In this document: positions 8,301 through 16,605 of the stretch, one piece after another | Layout: each line of letters begins with the position of its first letter | How positions within the stretch are numbered: position 1 is the first letter of the stretch | Source of the DNA: Ardenticatenaceae bacterium | GTDB taxonomy: Bacteria > Chloroflexota > Anaerolineae > Promineifilales > Promineifilaceae | Reading direction: 5' to 3' | NCBI GenBank assembly: GCA_020634455.1 | Contig: JACKBQ010000002.1 | Coordinates: 372,001-436,000, forward strand | DNA length: 64,000 nt | The notes under the pieces: generated by a model | Databases searched by the model: none | What the model was told of the DNA's origin: nothing | What the model saw: the letters and a program-made list of their open reading frames with translations, nothing else | Translations under genes and position numbers: made by a program

Positions 8301-9667
8301 TGAAATATCAGCTAATGGCTGGCGAACAGGCGCAGCATTTATCGGCCAACCAGGACGCGATTGATCATTATTTGAAGGCGCGGCGTTGTGCGGCCCAAAT
8401 CGAGTCGTTTGATACGGCCGTTGCCAAACAACAAATTAACCTGGCTTTAGGGCAGCTTTACGTGAACATTGGTCAATATGATCATGCGTTGGAACATTTA
8501 CCCATCGCCTTTGAGCTGGCTGAAAATAATGAAGACGCTGCGGGGAAAACGGCCGTTTGCCGCTGGCGGGCCCGTTTGCATGAGCTAAAAGGGGAATACC
8601 CCCAGGCCTTTACCTGGATTGAGAAAGGATTGGCTGACGAAACGCAGCGCCATACGGCCGAATACGCCCAAATCTTGCTTATTGCTGGCTTGATCAATAT
8701 TCGGCAGGGGCAGCATGATGAGGCTTTGGAACATTGCCACGCTGCGTTAGACATTGCCGAACAGCTAGGTGAAGTGACGGCTTTGGCCCGCGCTTACAAC
8801 TTGCTGGGCATCCCCTCATTGGGCAGCGACAGCAACGAAGCGATTGCCCGGTTTCAGCGGGCATACGAGCTGTATCAGCAGGCGGGCGATGTGCAGGGGC
8901 AGGCAACCTCGCACAATCTCATCGCCAATGCGTACTTTAACCTGGGGCGCTGGCGTCAGGCAGATTTTCATTATCGGCAGGCGCTGCGCATTTTTGAGCA
9001 GGTTGGCGATTTGTATAACCTGGCGATTGCTTACAATAATTTGGGGGGCATTGCCAAAAATCGGGGCCAGATCGAAGAGGCGTTGGCTGATTATGGGGAA
9101 GCGTTGCAGTTGGTAGAAAAGCTGGGCAGCGCTGCCTGGGTGGTTGGTGGCATTCATATGAATCTGGGAGCCACTTTTGTGTTGCAGCGAGATGCAGCAA
9201 TGGCCTACCATCATCTGCACCAGAGCCGCCGTTACTATGAAGAATTGCAATCTAAAGATTTTTTGGCTGAGGTGCTGCGGTATTTAGCAGAGGCGGCGCT
9301 GTTGGATGGCGATCTGGCGCGTTCGCGTGAATGGGCGGAAGAGGCGCTGGCGTTAGCCAATGAGTTTGAACTGGTGGTAGATGCGGCCTGTACCCACTGT
9401 GTGTTGGGGCAAATCGGCATGAAACGAGGGAATTTGGTACGTGCTGAAGCAGATTTACGGCAAAGTGTCTCTATGTTAGCTTCTTCTTCGGAGGAGTATC
9501 AGCTGGCGCGCAGCCGGTACTGGCTGGGCCGCTTGCTGGTGCAGAAGGGGGCGTTGGACGAAGCCAAGACGCTGCTGAATCAAGCAGAGGCGAGCTTTGT
9601 TCAACTGGATGCGGCTTTGGATTTAACGGCCGTTCAACTGGTAAAGCGCGAATATCATTTGAATTAA
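5348..9667 (+). CDS. two-domain class III adenylate/guanylate cyclase with STAND-type ATPase and TPR repeats
   Basis: A 1439-residue protein with the order cyclase-cyclase-ATPase-TPR, as in mammalian soluble adenylyl cyclase and its bacterial relatives. The first cyclase domain (about 95-280) keeps both metal aspartates, D102 in FADISGF and D152 in FGGD. The second (about 345-545) keeps D359 and D408. The ATPase has Walker A G-E-A-G-Q-G-K-S (K594) and Walker B VIWFDN (D718). The C-terminal 450 residues are helical TPR-like repeats. The start ATG at 5348 is the first good in-frame methionine, though its ribosome site is weak. Expected role: making cAMP (or cGMP) under control of the ATPase/TPR half; the signal is unknown. 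A cNMP-domain channel lies elsewhere in the window (51991-53496). Confidence 0.85.
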   Translation: MNKPLQEDHEPTKHPNVSKIELTAEELAHLRRFLPANLMQSLTEAGNEPPRQLMFSCVTHLASLLEATTSHLPASLVRQVRRQPQPGRADGEFVQGTLLFADISGFTAMSEKLSQIGREGAEEVTEVVNRYFDAMLAILRAHDGQLIRFGGDALLGLFTDTGTSFGDAIVPELGGGETSATMAIQAAMKMQAAMADFAETKTSQGTFPLRMSVGVKYGRFFAAQLGSIENMEYALFGPDVNATAAVESAASAGQVLIDQQTYDAVSADVLITAVPLPADPQFLLVEYIDQPPNHIYSDPQETIYPMAPDLATLRRHITWLATFTPYLPTGLLPRLASDPRAPSLKGEHRLVANLFANVDGLGEAVARLGEGQEGNIVNALNQYYVRMSDAIRPYGGVLNKMDLYDHGDKVLVTFGAPIAHEDDAERAVRAALAMQEALAELNQTLPQELGLADWQLSQRIGISYSYVFAGYVGASWRHEYTVMGDEVNLAARLMSAAKEGAVLVNENVRRQTETVAELQPEGAVNLKGKSQPTPIFAVTGLRTIAEQTPRRPQGMQAPTVGREAEQFALDEALEQLSFGFGRIVSLIGEAGQGKSRLAHEAQQEEMRWLHVRCLSFMETVSYRPFRELVRQLAGIQPEVDAELAFQTLHQMLYQNLPAEEAADSLPYLANFLKLPLDETLAQKVRYLDGEALQQHTFIAIRSLLMAQARIRPLVIWFDNIHWMDKASLDLLTFLLPLVEQMPLMFLLLFRPEREKGCWELRGKLAENHSLFYTEIRIEGLSRTDARALLHSLVPIEAWPAGAETLILDRADGNPLYLEEVVRSLMNDGLLAEGENGRWQFSQTVATITVPETLEGVLLARLDRLEELCRWTAQVASVVGRSFPFDVLEHITSGRNQPLDGYVSELQMVEMIREAQKNPERVYAFIHSLLQEVAYNSLAVSSRKTYHRLVAAFLEDGRTSGWGDVDSLPPLIAHHAYMGEDWPRALKYQLMAGEQAQHLSANQDAIDHYLKARRCAAQIESFDTAVAKQQINLALGQLYVNIGQYDHALEHLPIAFELAENNEDAAGKTAVCRWRARLHELKGEYPQAFTWIEKGLADETQRHTAEYAQILLIAGLINIRQGQHDEALEHCHAALDIAEQLGEVTALARAYNLLGIPSLGSDSNEAIARFQRAYELYQQAGDVQGQATSHNLIANAYFNLGRWRQADFHYRQALRIFEQVGDLYNLAIAYNNLGGIAKNRGQIEEALADYGEALQLVEKLGSAAWVVGGIHMNLGATFVLQRDAAMAYHHLHQSRRYYEELQSKDFLAEVLRYLAEAALLDGDLARSREWAEEALALANEFELVVDAACTHCVLGQIGMKRGNLVRAEADLRQSVSMLASSSEEYQLARSRYWLGRLLVQKGALDEAKTLLNQAEASFVQLDAALDLTAVQLVKREYHLN

Positions 9668-9851
9668 CAACCTGCGCGGATAACCGGGCAGCGTGGCGTA
9701 GTTGAAGTTTCCAGCCATTGTGAAAAGTAGAAAACAGATGTAGTGCCCTGGCAAATCGTAAAATGGTTGCCAGCCGATGCCCACGTTTTGGTGGGCTCAA
9801 TGTTTGTGTGTTGATAATGAACCCAGTCACAGTATTGAGAGGATTATTATT

Positions 9852-12800
9852 ATGAGAAGTAGATTACTGGCAATTTTTGGTTCAATCTTTTTTAGTACGG
9901 TTGTTTTGGTGAGTTTGGCGCTGAACGGCCGTGTTATTGCGGAACCGGCAGGGGTTGCTGCGGTACCCAACACGTTCCGCGTTTCGGAAACTTCTTCGGG
10001 CATTGTGGGGGACGGTGATTCAACGACGCCCGCTATTTCCGCAAACGGCCGTTACGTCGCCTTTGCTTCCAGAGCCGAAAACCTGGACCCATTTGTTGAT
10101 GACAATTTCTTTCAGGACATTTTTGTGAAGGATTTGCAGACGCAGGTGATTACTCGCGTTGTTTCTTTGTTTCAGACGGGCAGTCCCAACGGGGATTCCC
10201 GAAACCCTGACATTTCGGCAAACGGCCGTTTTGTGGCGTTTGAAACTGAAGCAACAGATTTTGCTACCCTGATGGAGATGGTTGATGATAATAATGGTAC
10301 AGACATTTACATCTACGACCGTGAAAATAATTTTTACGATCTAGTTTCTGCTGATCCCAACCAATTTGTCATTGGGGATGGACCGTCTTACACGCCAGTT
10401 GTTGCGGCAAATAGCGCGGGCGGCTACCGGGTTGCTTTTGTTTCAGAAGCCGCTAATCTGCATCCTGGCGACACCGACAGAATCCCGGATATTTATGTTT
10501 TTACGTACGATCCGGGGACATTTTCATATCAAATGGAGCTGGTGTCGGTAAACAGTTTGGGCATCAAGGGTAATGGTGGCTCTTTTAATCCGGCTATTTC
10601 GGGAGACGGCCGTTTCATTGCCTTTGAGTCGGATGCAACCAATTTGGCGCTTAGCGACACGAATGGTGTGACCGACATTTTTGTACACGATATGAATACC
10701 GGCGTTACAAGGCGCGTTTCGGTAAACGCGAACGGTAGCCAGGCAACGGGTCCTTCTTTTGAGCCCTCTATTTCCTTCAATGGTGGGGTAGTGGCTTATA
10801 CCAGTGCTGCCAGCAACTTGGTGCCCAACGATACCAACGGCTTTGAGGACATTTTTGTTTACAATTCACTTTCGGGTAATGTTAAGCGCGTATCGGTGGC
10901 CAACAATGGCTCCGAAGGCAATGATCACTCCTTCTTCCCCCGTTTAACGGATGCTGGAACCGGGCTCGTTTTTGTGTCTAAGGCCAGTAACCTGGTGCCT
11001 TTTGATACCAACACTGTAACCGACATTTTTTGGCACAATATTGCCAGTGGCAACACGCGGCGGGCTTCACTTACTTTTGATGGCCTGGAAAGCAATGGTG
11101 GGGTAGGGCGACCGGACGTTACGGCAGACGGCCGTCTCATCACCTTTGATTCCGCAGCTGACAACCTGATTCCCAACGACAACAATGGTTTTCTGGATGT
11201 GTTTGTGCGGGAAGAAGACATTCCCCAGCAATCCTTCCGTTACTCAGCGGAAGAGGTGCCTGCGAATGGTACGGTAACTGGCACTGTGGAGGCGGAAACG
11301 GCCGTACAATGGTACAAATTCGACGTGACCGAAGCTGGCTCCGTCATCGAAACCAAGCTAACCAACCTCACGGGCGACTACAACCTCTATCTGTTTGCCC
11401 CCGCCATTGATGAAGAAAGCGGCCAAATTCGCGATCTGGGCCAGCTCAGCAACATTGGTCAACTAAGCAACATCGGCCAGTTGAGCAACATCGGGCAACT
11501 GAGCAACATCGGCCAGCTCAGCAACATTGGCGACCTTGTAGATTTGGGTCAACTCAGCAACATTGGCCAACTGAGCAATATTGGCCAGCTCAGCAACATC
11601 GGTCAGCTCAGTAATATTGGTCAGGTGGGTAACATTGGCACCCTGGTTGCCATCTCCATCCAGCCCGATTTGACGGATGAGGCCATCACCTACAATGTGC
11701 AAGAGTTGTACGGCCCATACTACCTGGCGGTGGTGCCGCAAAGCAAGGATGCGTTGGGCACAACATACGATCTCAGCATTGCGGTTACCCCGCCTACGGA
11801 TCCATTCCCGACAGTTAACTGCGATGCGCCCTCGTTTGTGACCCCAGCTACCAATACTTCGGTGCGGTCGCTCATTTTTGTGAACTCTGCCCGGTTGAAC
11901 ACCCTGTATCCAACTGAAGGTGTCACAATTACCAACCTGCTGAACCGTATTGATGCATTGGCGGCAGAGCCAAGCGTAGGCGGTGTCGTCATTGATCTCA
12001 ATAACTACCCAGATATCAACAGCTTCTTCCCCATTGATAATGCGTACAGCAATTGGGATGCAACGTTGGGTAATCCTTTAGAGGCTAACTGTGTGGCCAG
12101 CAACATCAAAGCGCTCATCTACGCGCTGCTGCCCGCTTACCCCAATCTGGAGTACATGGTGCTGTTTGGCGAAGACCAAATCATCCCGCACCGGCGCATT
12201 CGGGACGATGCCCTGGTAGCCAATGAGCGCAACTACGCGCCCATCGCAGCCTCCACCAACATTTCCGGCTCGCTGGGCCTGCGCTACTTCCTCACGGATG
12301 ATTATTACGCGGCTCCCATGCCCTTCCCCTTCAAGGATCGGGAATTTTACCTGCCCGCGTATGGAATCGGCCGTGTGGTAGAAACGCCTGCCGAAATGCT
12401 CGGCGTGGTAGATTCGTTCTTGGGGCAACCCGAGCTGGAACCCAAAAATGCGCTGGTAACAGGCTACGATTTCTTGCTGGATCAAGCTTTTGCTATCACC
12501 GAAACTATGAAGTCTCAGGGCATCAGCGTCATTAGCGAAACCCAATTCATTAACAACAACTGGAATGGGCAGCTTTTTATTGATAATGTGATTGGCAATC
12601 CCAATATTGATCTTCTCTCGCTTAATTCTCACTTTGAGCATTACCTGTTCTTCCCCAACTTCTTGCCCAATGTGTTTGCCAACCAGATTTCTGGTACAGG
12701 CCACGATGGCACAGTTGTGTTCTCCGTTGGTTGTCACTCGGGTCTGAACATCACCGACGGCGCGACGGCTAACGATACTGATTGGCCACAGGCGTTTGCC

Positions 12801-13964
12801 ACGGAAGGAGCGAGTTTCCTGGGCAATACCGGTTATGGTTATGGCGATTCTGATCTGATTGCTTACTCAGAGGCGTTGATGGTGAATTACGTGAATGCCT
12901 TGGGTAACTGGAGCGAAGGGCCGCAAACGGTGGGACAGGCTATGCGCATGGCCAAACAGCAATATTACAATGAGCTGGCGGCTGGCGCGTTTAGCAACTA
13001 CGATGAAAAAGTGTTGGAGGAAATGACGCTTTACGGTTTGCCCATGCTGCGCATCAACATGCCTGTAACCACGACCGCCTCGATATGGGGCAAGAGTGCG
13101 TTGGAAACGGCTACCGTCCAGCGTGTAGAGGGCAGCAGCAGTGGGTTAACCGCCACGCCGTTGAGCTTTAACTTTAGTTTTACCGAAAATACGGAAAATC
13201 CGTTGGGCAGCTATTTCACCATTACCGGTGAAGATGGGGTGCATGTGGTTGGTGGCCGACCCCTTCAGCCGCGTAAGAGCGTGAGCGTGAGCCAGCCGGG
13301 CAGCGTGGCGCATGGTGTGTTGATGACTGGCGGATCTTTCACGGAGGTGCCGAACTTCAATCCGGTGGTGTCGCAGTTGATTACCGATTCCGTGGCCAAT
13401 ATGGCCCAGCCGGAACCGCTTTTCTCGCTAGATTACTGGTACCCGGTGGCGCTGGGCAGCATTAATCGGTATCTCTCCATTGAGGGGGAATCGGTTGAGC
13501 GGCTGGTGATGATTCCGGGGCAGTTCTCGGCGACGAGTGGCTCAAATCCGACGATGGGTACGCAGCGGCTGTATAACAATTTGCAGTTTGAGGTGTACCA
13601 CACACCGTTCGACAATGAAGATTTTGTGGCACCGAGCATTTGGAATGTGGCCGTGGACCGGGTGGCCAGTTTAGCAACGTTCCGGGTGCAGGTGACGGAT
13701 GATAGCGGGGAACTGCACCGGGTTGTGGTGCTGTACCGTGAACTGCCGTCTACTACCTGGAAGTTGGCTGAGTTAATTTATGATCCGGCAACGCAAACGG
13801 CCGTTGGCTCTGCCTTCATTGATATGGATACGGAAATTCAGTTCTTTGCCCAGGCTGTAGATGGTGGTGGAAATGTGTCTGTCGTGCTCTCTTATGGGCT
13901 ACCCTACTTCGCCACCAAAGCAAACCCGGCGCAGCTTTATCTGCCCTTAATCCGAAAACCGTAA
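9852..13964 (+). CDS. secreted gingipain-like (C25) cysteine peptidase with propeller and repeat insertion
   Basis: A 1370-residue exported protein. The start at 9852 follows GAGAGGA and gives a typical signal peptide (about residues 1-34). Residues 45-455 are TolB/WD40-like propeller blades of the form (N/D)GRxxAFxSxAxNL. A pre-peptidase C-terminal (PPC-like) domain starts near 478; it is interrupted at 530-595 by eleven hexapeptide units of the GQLSNI type and resumes with YYLAVV near 620. Residues about 690-1080 resemble the peptidase C25 catalytic domain, with H927 in LNSHFEH and C961 in VGCHSG as the likely dyad. The last residues, LYLPLIRKP, match a tail seen on another exported protein here (40138-42102). 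Protease activity is inferred from motifs only. Confidence 0.8.
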   Translation: MRSRLLAIFGSIFFSTVVLVSLALNGRVIAEPAGVAAVPNTFRVSETSSGIVGDGDSTTPAISANGRYVAFASRAENLDPFVDDNFFQDIFVKDLQTQVITRVVSLFQTGSPNGDSRNPDISANGRFVAFETEATDFATLMEMVDDNNGTDIYIYDRENNFYDLVSADPNQFVIGDGPSYTPVVAANSAGGYRVAFVSEAANLHPGDTDRIPDIYVFTYDPGTFSYQMELVSVNSLGIKGNGGSFNPAISGDGRFIAFESDATNLALSDTNGVTDIFVHDMNTGVTRRVSVNANGSQATGPSFEPSISFNGGVVAYTSAASNLVPNDTNGFEDIFVYNSLSGNVKRVSVANNGSEGNDHSFFPRLTDAGTGLVFVSKASNLVPFDTNTVTDIFWHNIASGNTRRASLTFDGLESNGGVGRPDVTADGRLITFDSAADNLIPNDNNGFLDVFVREEDIPQQSFRYSAEEVPANGTVTGTVEAETAVQWYKFDVTEAGSVIETKLTNLTGDYNLYLFAPAIDEESGQIRDLGQLSNIGQLSNIGQLSNIGQLSNIGQLSNIGDLVDLGQLSNIGQLSNIGQLSNIGQLSNIGQVGNIGTLVAISIQPDLTDEAITYNVQELYGPYYLAVVPQSKDALGTTYDLSIAVTPPTDPFPTVNCDAPSFVTPATNTSVRSLIFVNSARLNTLYPTEGVTITNLLNRIDALAAEPSVGGVVIDLNNYPDINSFFPIDNAYSNWDATLGNPLEANCVASNIKALIYALLPAYPNLEYMVLFGEDQIIPHRRIRDDALVANERNYAPIAASTNISGSLGLRYFLTDDYYAAPMPFPFKDREFYLPAYGIGRVVETPAEMLGVVDSFLGQPELEPKNALVTGYDFLLDQAFAITETMKSQGISVISETQFINNNWNGQLFIDNVIGNPNIDLLSLNSHFEHYLFFPNFLPNVFANQISGTGHDGTVVFSVGCHSGLNITDGATANDTDWPQAFATEGASFLGNTGYGYGDSDLIAYSEALMVNYVNALGNWSEGPQTVGQAMRMAKQQYYNELAAGAFSNYDEKVLEEMTLYGLPMLRINMPVTTTASIWGKSALETATVQRVEGSSSGLTATPLSFNFSFTENTENPLGSYFTITGEDGVHVVGGRPLQPRKSVSVSQPGSVAHGVLMTGGSFTEVPNFNPVVSQLITDSVANMAQPEPLFSLDYWYPVALGSINRYLSIEGESVERLVMIPGQFSATSGSNPTMGTQRLYNNLQFEVYHTPFDNEDFVAPSIWNVAVDRVASLATFRVQVTDDSGELHRVVVLYRELPSTTWKLAELIYDPATQTAVGSAFIDMDTEIQFFAQAVDGGGNVSVVLSYGLPYFATKANPAQLYLPLIRKP
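11439..11636 (+). repeat. 11 x 18-bp coding repeat (GQLSNI hexapeptides)
   Basis: Eleven consecutive in-frame 18-bp units: five GQLSNI, one GDLVDL, four GQLSNI and a final GQVGNI. Codon usage differs between units (CTC/CTA/TTG/CTG for Leu), so the array is not a recent slippage product and is probably kept by selection on the protein. Confidence 0.95.
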
Positions 13965-13990
13965 AACGGGTCTGATTGCCAGAATGACTA

Positions 13991-14025
13991 AAAAGGGATG
14001 GGTCTTCATGATTCCATCCCTTTTT
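13991..14025 (+). terminator. rho-independent terminator
   Basis: AAAAGGGATGG pairs with CCATCCCTTTTT across a 12-base loop, giving an 11-bp stem with a T tract, 27 bp after the peptidase stop codon. Confidence 0.85.
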
Positions 14026-14058
14026 GTTATGATTGCCTTTTGAGCAAGGGGGATTGAT

Positions 14059-14475
14059 GTGCGAGAACGTGTGAGTTTATATATTTACGAGAACGGCCGT
14101 ATCCTCATCTTCCGCCGCATTAAAGAAAATCGAGCCTATTATGTGGCCATTGGCGGGGGTATCGAGCCAGGAGAGACTGTTGCCGAAGCGGCCATACGCG
14201 AAGCGAAGGAAGAAACCAACTACGACATTGTGCTGGGGCCGCTGCTGTGGCAACGAGAGCAACCGGGCGAATACCGCGAATTTGCCTTTTTGGTCACCCT
14301 GTTTAGCGGCGAGCTGGCGCTGGGTGGCCCGGAACTGGCCACCCAAACGCTGGAAAATCAGCATATCTTTCAATGGCAACCGCTAGATGAGCTTTCTCAA
14401 ATTGATTTGTTTCCTGGCCCCGTGACGGCGGGGCACGTTGCTCGCATTCGGGAATTGGCGCACAGTTTCACCTGA
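14059..14475 (+). CDS. Nudix hydrolase
   Basis: A 138-residue single-domain Nudix protein. The Nudix box reads GGIEPGETVAEAAIREAKEE followed by TNYDI, so the catalytic R-E-x-x-E-E core is intact while the usual glycine after EE is replaced by Thr. It begins with GTG at 14059 behind AAGGGGG; an overlapping ATG at 14057 is out of frame. The family cleaves nucleoside diphosphates linked to another moiety, and the substrate cannot be read from the sequence. A CCAAAAGG/CCTTTTGG hairpin follows the stop codon without a T tract. Confidence 0.85.
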   Translation: MRERVSLYIYENGRILIFRRIKENRAYYVAIGGGIEPGETVAEAAIREAKEETNYDIVLGPLLWQREQPGEYREFAFLVTLFSGELALGGPELATQTLENQHIFQWQPLDELSQIDLFPGPVTAGHVARIRELAHSFT

Positions 14476-14564
14476 CCAAAAGGGCAGGCAGATTTTGTCC
14501 TTTTGGCGGAACTCGATTTTGTTGGCAGCGGGTACTATCTTGTCAAGATTTGATGGAGGACAAC

Positions 14565-15380
14565 ATGACCCATTTCATTTGTAAAACCTGCGGCACCCAG
14601 TTTGCCGAAACGGCCGTTCCCCCCACCACCTGCCCCATCTGCGCAGACGAACGTCAATACATCGGCTGGAGTGGGCAGCAGTGGACGACGTTAGCCGAAC
14701 TGCAAACTAATCACCACAACAAAGTTGAGGCTGAGGAGCCAAATCTGACCGGCATCGGTACCACGCCTGGCTTTGCCATTGGCCAGCGGGCGCTGCTGGT
14801 GCAAACGCCGCAGGGTAACCTGCTGTGGGATTGCATTTCGCTGCTAGATGAGGCGACGCGAACGGCCGTAAACCAACTCGGCGGCATCAAAGCCATCGCC
14901 ATCTCACATCCCCACTACTACTCAGCCATGATTGAGTGGGCCAAAGCCTTCAACGCGCCGATTTACCTGCACGCCGCCGACCAGCAGTGGGTGATGCGGC
15001 CAGATACGGCCGTTCAGTTCTGGCAGGGTGAGACAAAATTGTTGTGGGATGGTCTGACGCTGATTCGGGGTGGCGGCCATTTTGCCGGTGGCACCATGCT
15101 GCACTGGCCCGCTGGGGCCAGCGGTGCGGGGGCGCTGCTCACCGGGGACATCATGACTGTGGTGTCTGACCGGCGCTGGGTGAGCTTCATGTACAGCTAC
15201 CCGAATTTGATTCCGCTGCCAGCCAAGAAGGTGCGGGAGATAGTTACGGCCGTTTCTCCCTACAGCTTCGAGCGCATTTATGGTGCCTGGTGGGGTCGGG
15301 TGGTGATGAATGATGCGAAAACGGCCGTAACCCGCTCGGCCGAACGGTACATTGCGGCATTGGGTGCGGAACGGCCGTAA
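14565..15380 (+). CDS. MBL-fold metallo-hydrolase with N-terminal zinc knuckle
   Basis: A 271-residue protein. The ATG at 14565 is preceded by GGAGGA at 14555-14560. An N-terminal two-Cys-pair knuckle (C6-x-x-C9 and C23-x-x-C26) is followed by a metallo-beta-lactamase-like domain with S-H-P-H-Y-Y-S, GGGHFAGGT and LLTGDIM. The first metal motif keeps HxH but lacks the usual D-H pair (HPHYYS instead of HxHxDH), so the metal site is altered or mononuclear. The knuckle resembles a rubredoxin-like ribbon. The reaction is unknown. Confidence 0.75.
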   Translation: MTHFICKTCGTQFAETAVPPTTCPICADERQYIGWSGQQWTTLAELQTNHHNKVEAEEPNLTGIGTTPGFAIGQRALLVQTPQGNLLWDCISLLDEATRTAVNQLGGIKAIAISHPHYYSAMIEWAKAFNAPIYLHAADQQWVMRPDTAVQFWQGETKLLWDGLTLIRGGGHFAGGTMLHWPAGASGAGALLTGDIMTVVSDRRWVSFMYSYPNLIPLPAKKVREIVTAVSPYSFERIYGAWWGRVVMNDAKTAVTRSAERYIAALGAERP

Positions 15381-15384
15381 AAAA

Positions 15385-15453
15385 TTAGCCACAGAGAGCA
15401 CAGAGATTTTAGAGAAATAAATCCTCTTATCCCTCTGTGCCCTCTGTGGCTAA
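15385..15453. repeat. CACAGAG inverted repeat between convergent genes
   Basis: TTAGCCACAGAG-AG-CACAGAG at 15385-15405 is the reverse complement of CTCTGTG-CC-CTCTGTGGCTAA at 15433-15453, apart from the two central bases. The long hairpin lies 4 bp from each flanking stop codon, so it probably acts as a two-way terminator. Related words occur at 676-735. Confidence 0.75.
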
Positions 15454-15457
15454 AAAA

Positions 15458-16498
15458 CTATGCAGGTACCTTTTCGTCTTCTGGAATGTCTCGGCCAACC
15501 GCCTGGGCAATCGCTTTCATATCCCGCACCAGTTGGGCAAACCGTTCTGGCTTCAAGGATTGACGGCCGTCTGACATCGCTTCTTCGGGGCGAGGGTGGA
15601 CTTCCAAAATCACGCCGTCGGCCCCGGCCGCCACGCTTGCCTTCGTCACGCTTTCCACGTACTCCCACTTGCCTGTGCCGTGGCTGGGGTCGGCAATAAT
15701 GGGCAGATGGGTCAGCTGCTTCAGCACCGGGATGGCGTTAATGTCGAACGTGTTGCGCGTGTATTTTTCATAGGTGCGAATACCGCGCTCGCACATCATC
15801 ACCCGCGTGTTGCCGTGGCTCAAAATGTACTCCGCACTCATCAGCCACTCTTCGATCAGGCTGCTCATGCCTCGCTTTAGCAGCACCGGATGCTGCGACT
15901 CGCCCACGGCGTGCAGCAGCGCGTAATTTTGCATATTCCGCGCCCCAATTTGCAAAATGTCGGCGTATTCAGCCACTAGCGGCACCAAACTCGGCTCCAT
16001 CACCTCCGTGATGATCGGCATTCCGGTTTGCTCCCGCGCTTCGGCCAGGTATTTTAGCCCTTCTTCGCCCAAACCCTGGAAGGAGTACGGGGAACTGCGC
16101 GGCTTGAACGCCCCACCGCGCAAAATGTGTGCGCCAGCTTCTTTACAAGCGTGCGCCGTCTCCAAAATCTGGCTGCGGCTTTCTACAGAACACGGTCCGG
16201 CCATAATGATCAAATCCTTGCCGCCGATCACGTGGTTGCCAATAGTGAACTGCGTGTCGTTGGGTTTGAATTCGCGGCTGGCAATTTTGAATGGCTTCAA
16301 AACGGGCACCACACGCTCCACCCCAGACATGCGCTCCAACTGCTCCCGGTTGATTACCCGGTCGTCACCAATTACACCGATAATGGTGCGTTCGCTGCCG
16401 GTGGAAAGGTGAATTTTGAAGCCTAAATCTTCAGCCCAGGAGACGATGGCAGATTTTTCTTGCATACTTGCTTCGGGTTGCATTACAACAATCATCAT
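15458..16498 (-). CDS. aroF: 3-deoxy-7-phosphoheptulonate synthase (DAHP synthase, type I-beta)
   Basis: Condenses phosphoenolpyruvate with erythrose 4-phosphate, the first step of the shikimate pathway. At 346 residues it has an N-terminal ferredoxin-like domain (about 1-70), as in the Thermotoga-type regulated enzymes, and then the barrel with AGPCSVES, GGAFKPRSSPYSFQG, MCERG and DPSHGTG. The N-terminal domain is known in relatives to bring feedback inhibition by aromatic amino acids. The start ATGATG follows AAAAAGGAAAT. It lies 107 bp downstream of aroH on the same strand and is probably in one operon with it. Confidence 0.93.
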   Translation of the reverse strand: MMIVVMQPEASMQEKSAIVSWAEDLGFKIHLSTGSERTIIGVIGDDRVINREQLERMSGVERVVPVLKPFKIASREFKPNDTQFTIGNHVIGGKDLIIMAGPCSVESRSQILETAHACKEAGAHILRGGAFKPRSSPYSFQGLGEEGLKYLAEAREQTGMPIITEVMEPSLVPLVAEYADILQIGARNMQNYALLHAVGESQHPVLLKRGMSSLIEEWLMSAEYILSHGNTRVMMCERGIRTYEKYTRNTFDINAIPVLKQLTHLPIIADPSHGTGKWEYVESVTKASVAAGADGVILEVHPRPEEAMSDGRQSLKPERFAQLVRDMKAIAQAVGRDIPEDEKVPA

Positions 16499-16564
16499 TA
16501 ATATTTCCTTTTTATTTTTTGTTTACGTTGTTTCAAATAGCACAACAGCATTATTGACTATATT

Positions 16565-16590
16565 GTCATTCCCGCCTGCGCGGGAATGAC
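16565..16590. repeat. palindrome of the GTCATTCCCGC type
   Basis: GTCATTCCCGC faces GCGGGAATGAC across a short centre, between aroH and aroF. A variant (GTCACTCCCGCGCGGGAATGAC core) lies at 32653-32674. Confidence 0.7.
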
Positions 16591-16605
16591 GGATGAGATC
16601 GGAAA

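Noticed and set aside
11439..11636. CRISPR-like array
   Set aside because: 18-bp units are contiguous, in frame and without spacers; they encode hexapeptides.
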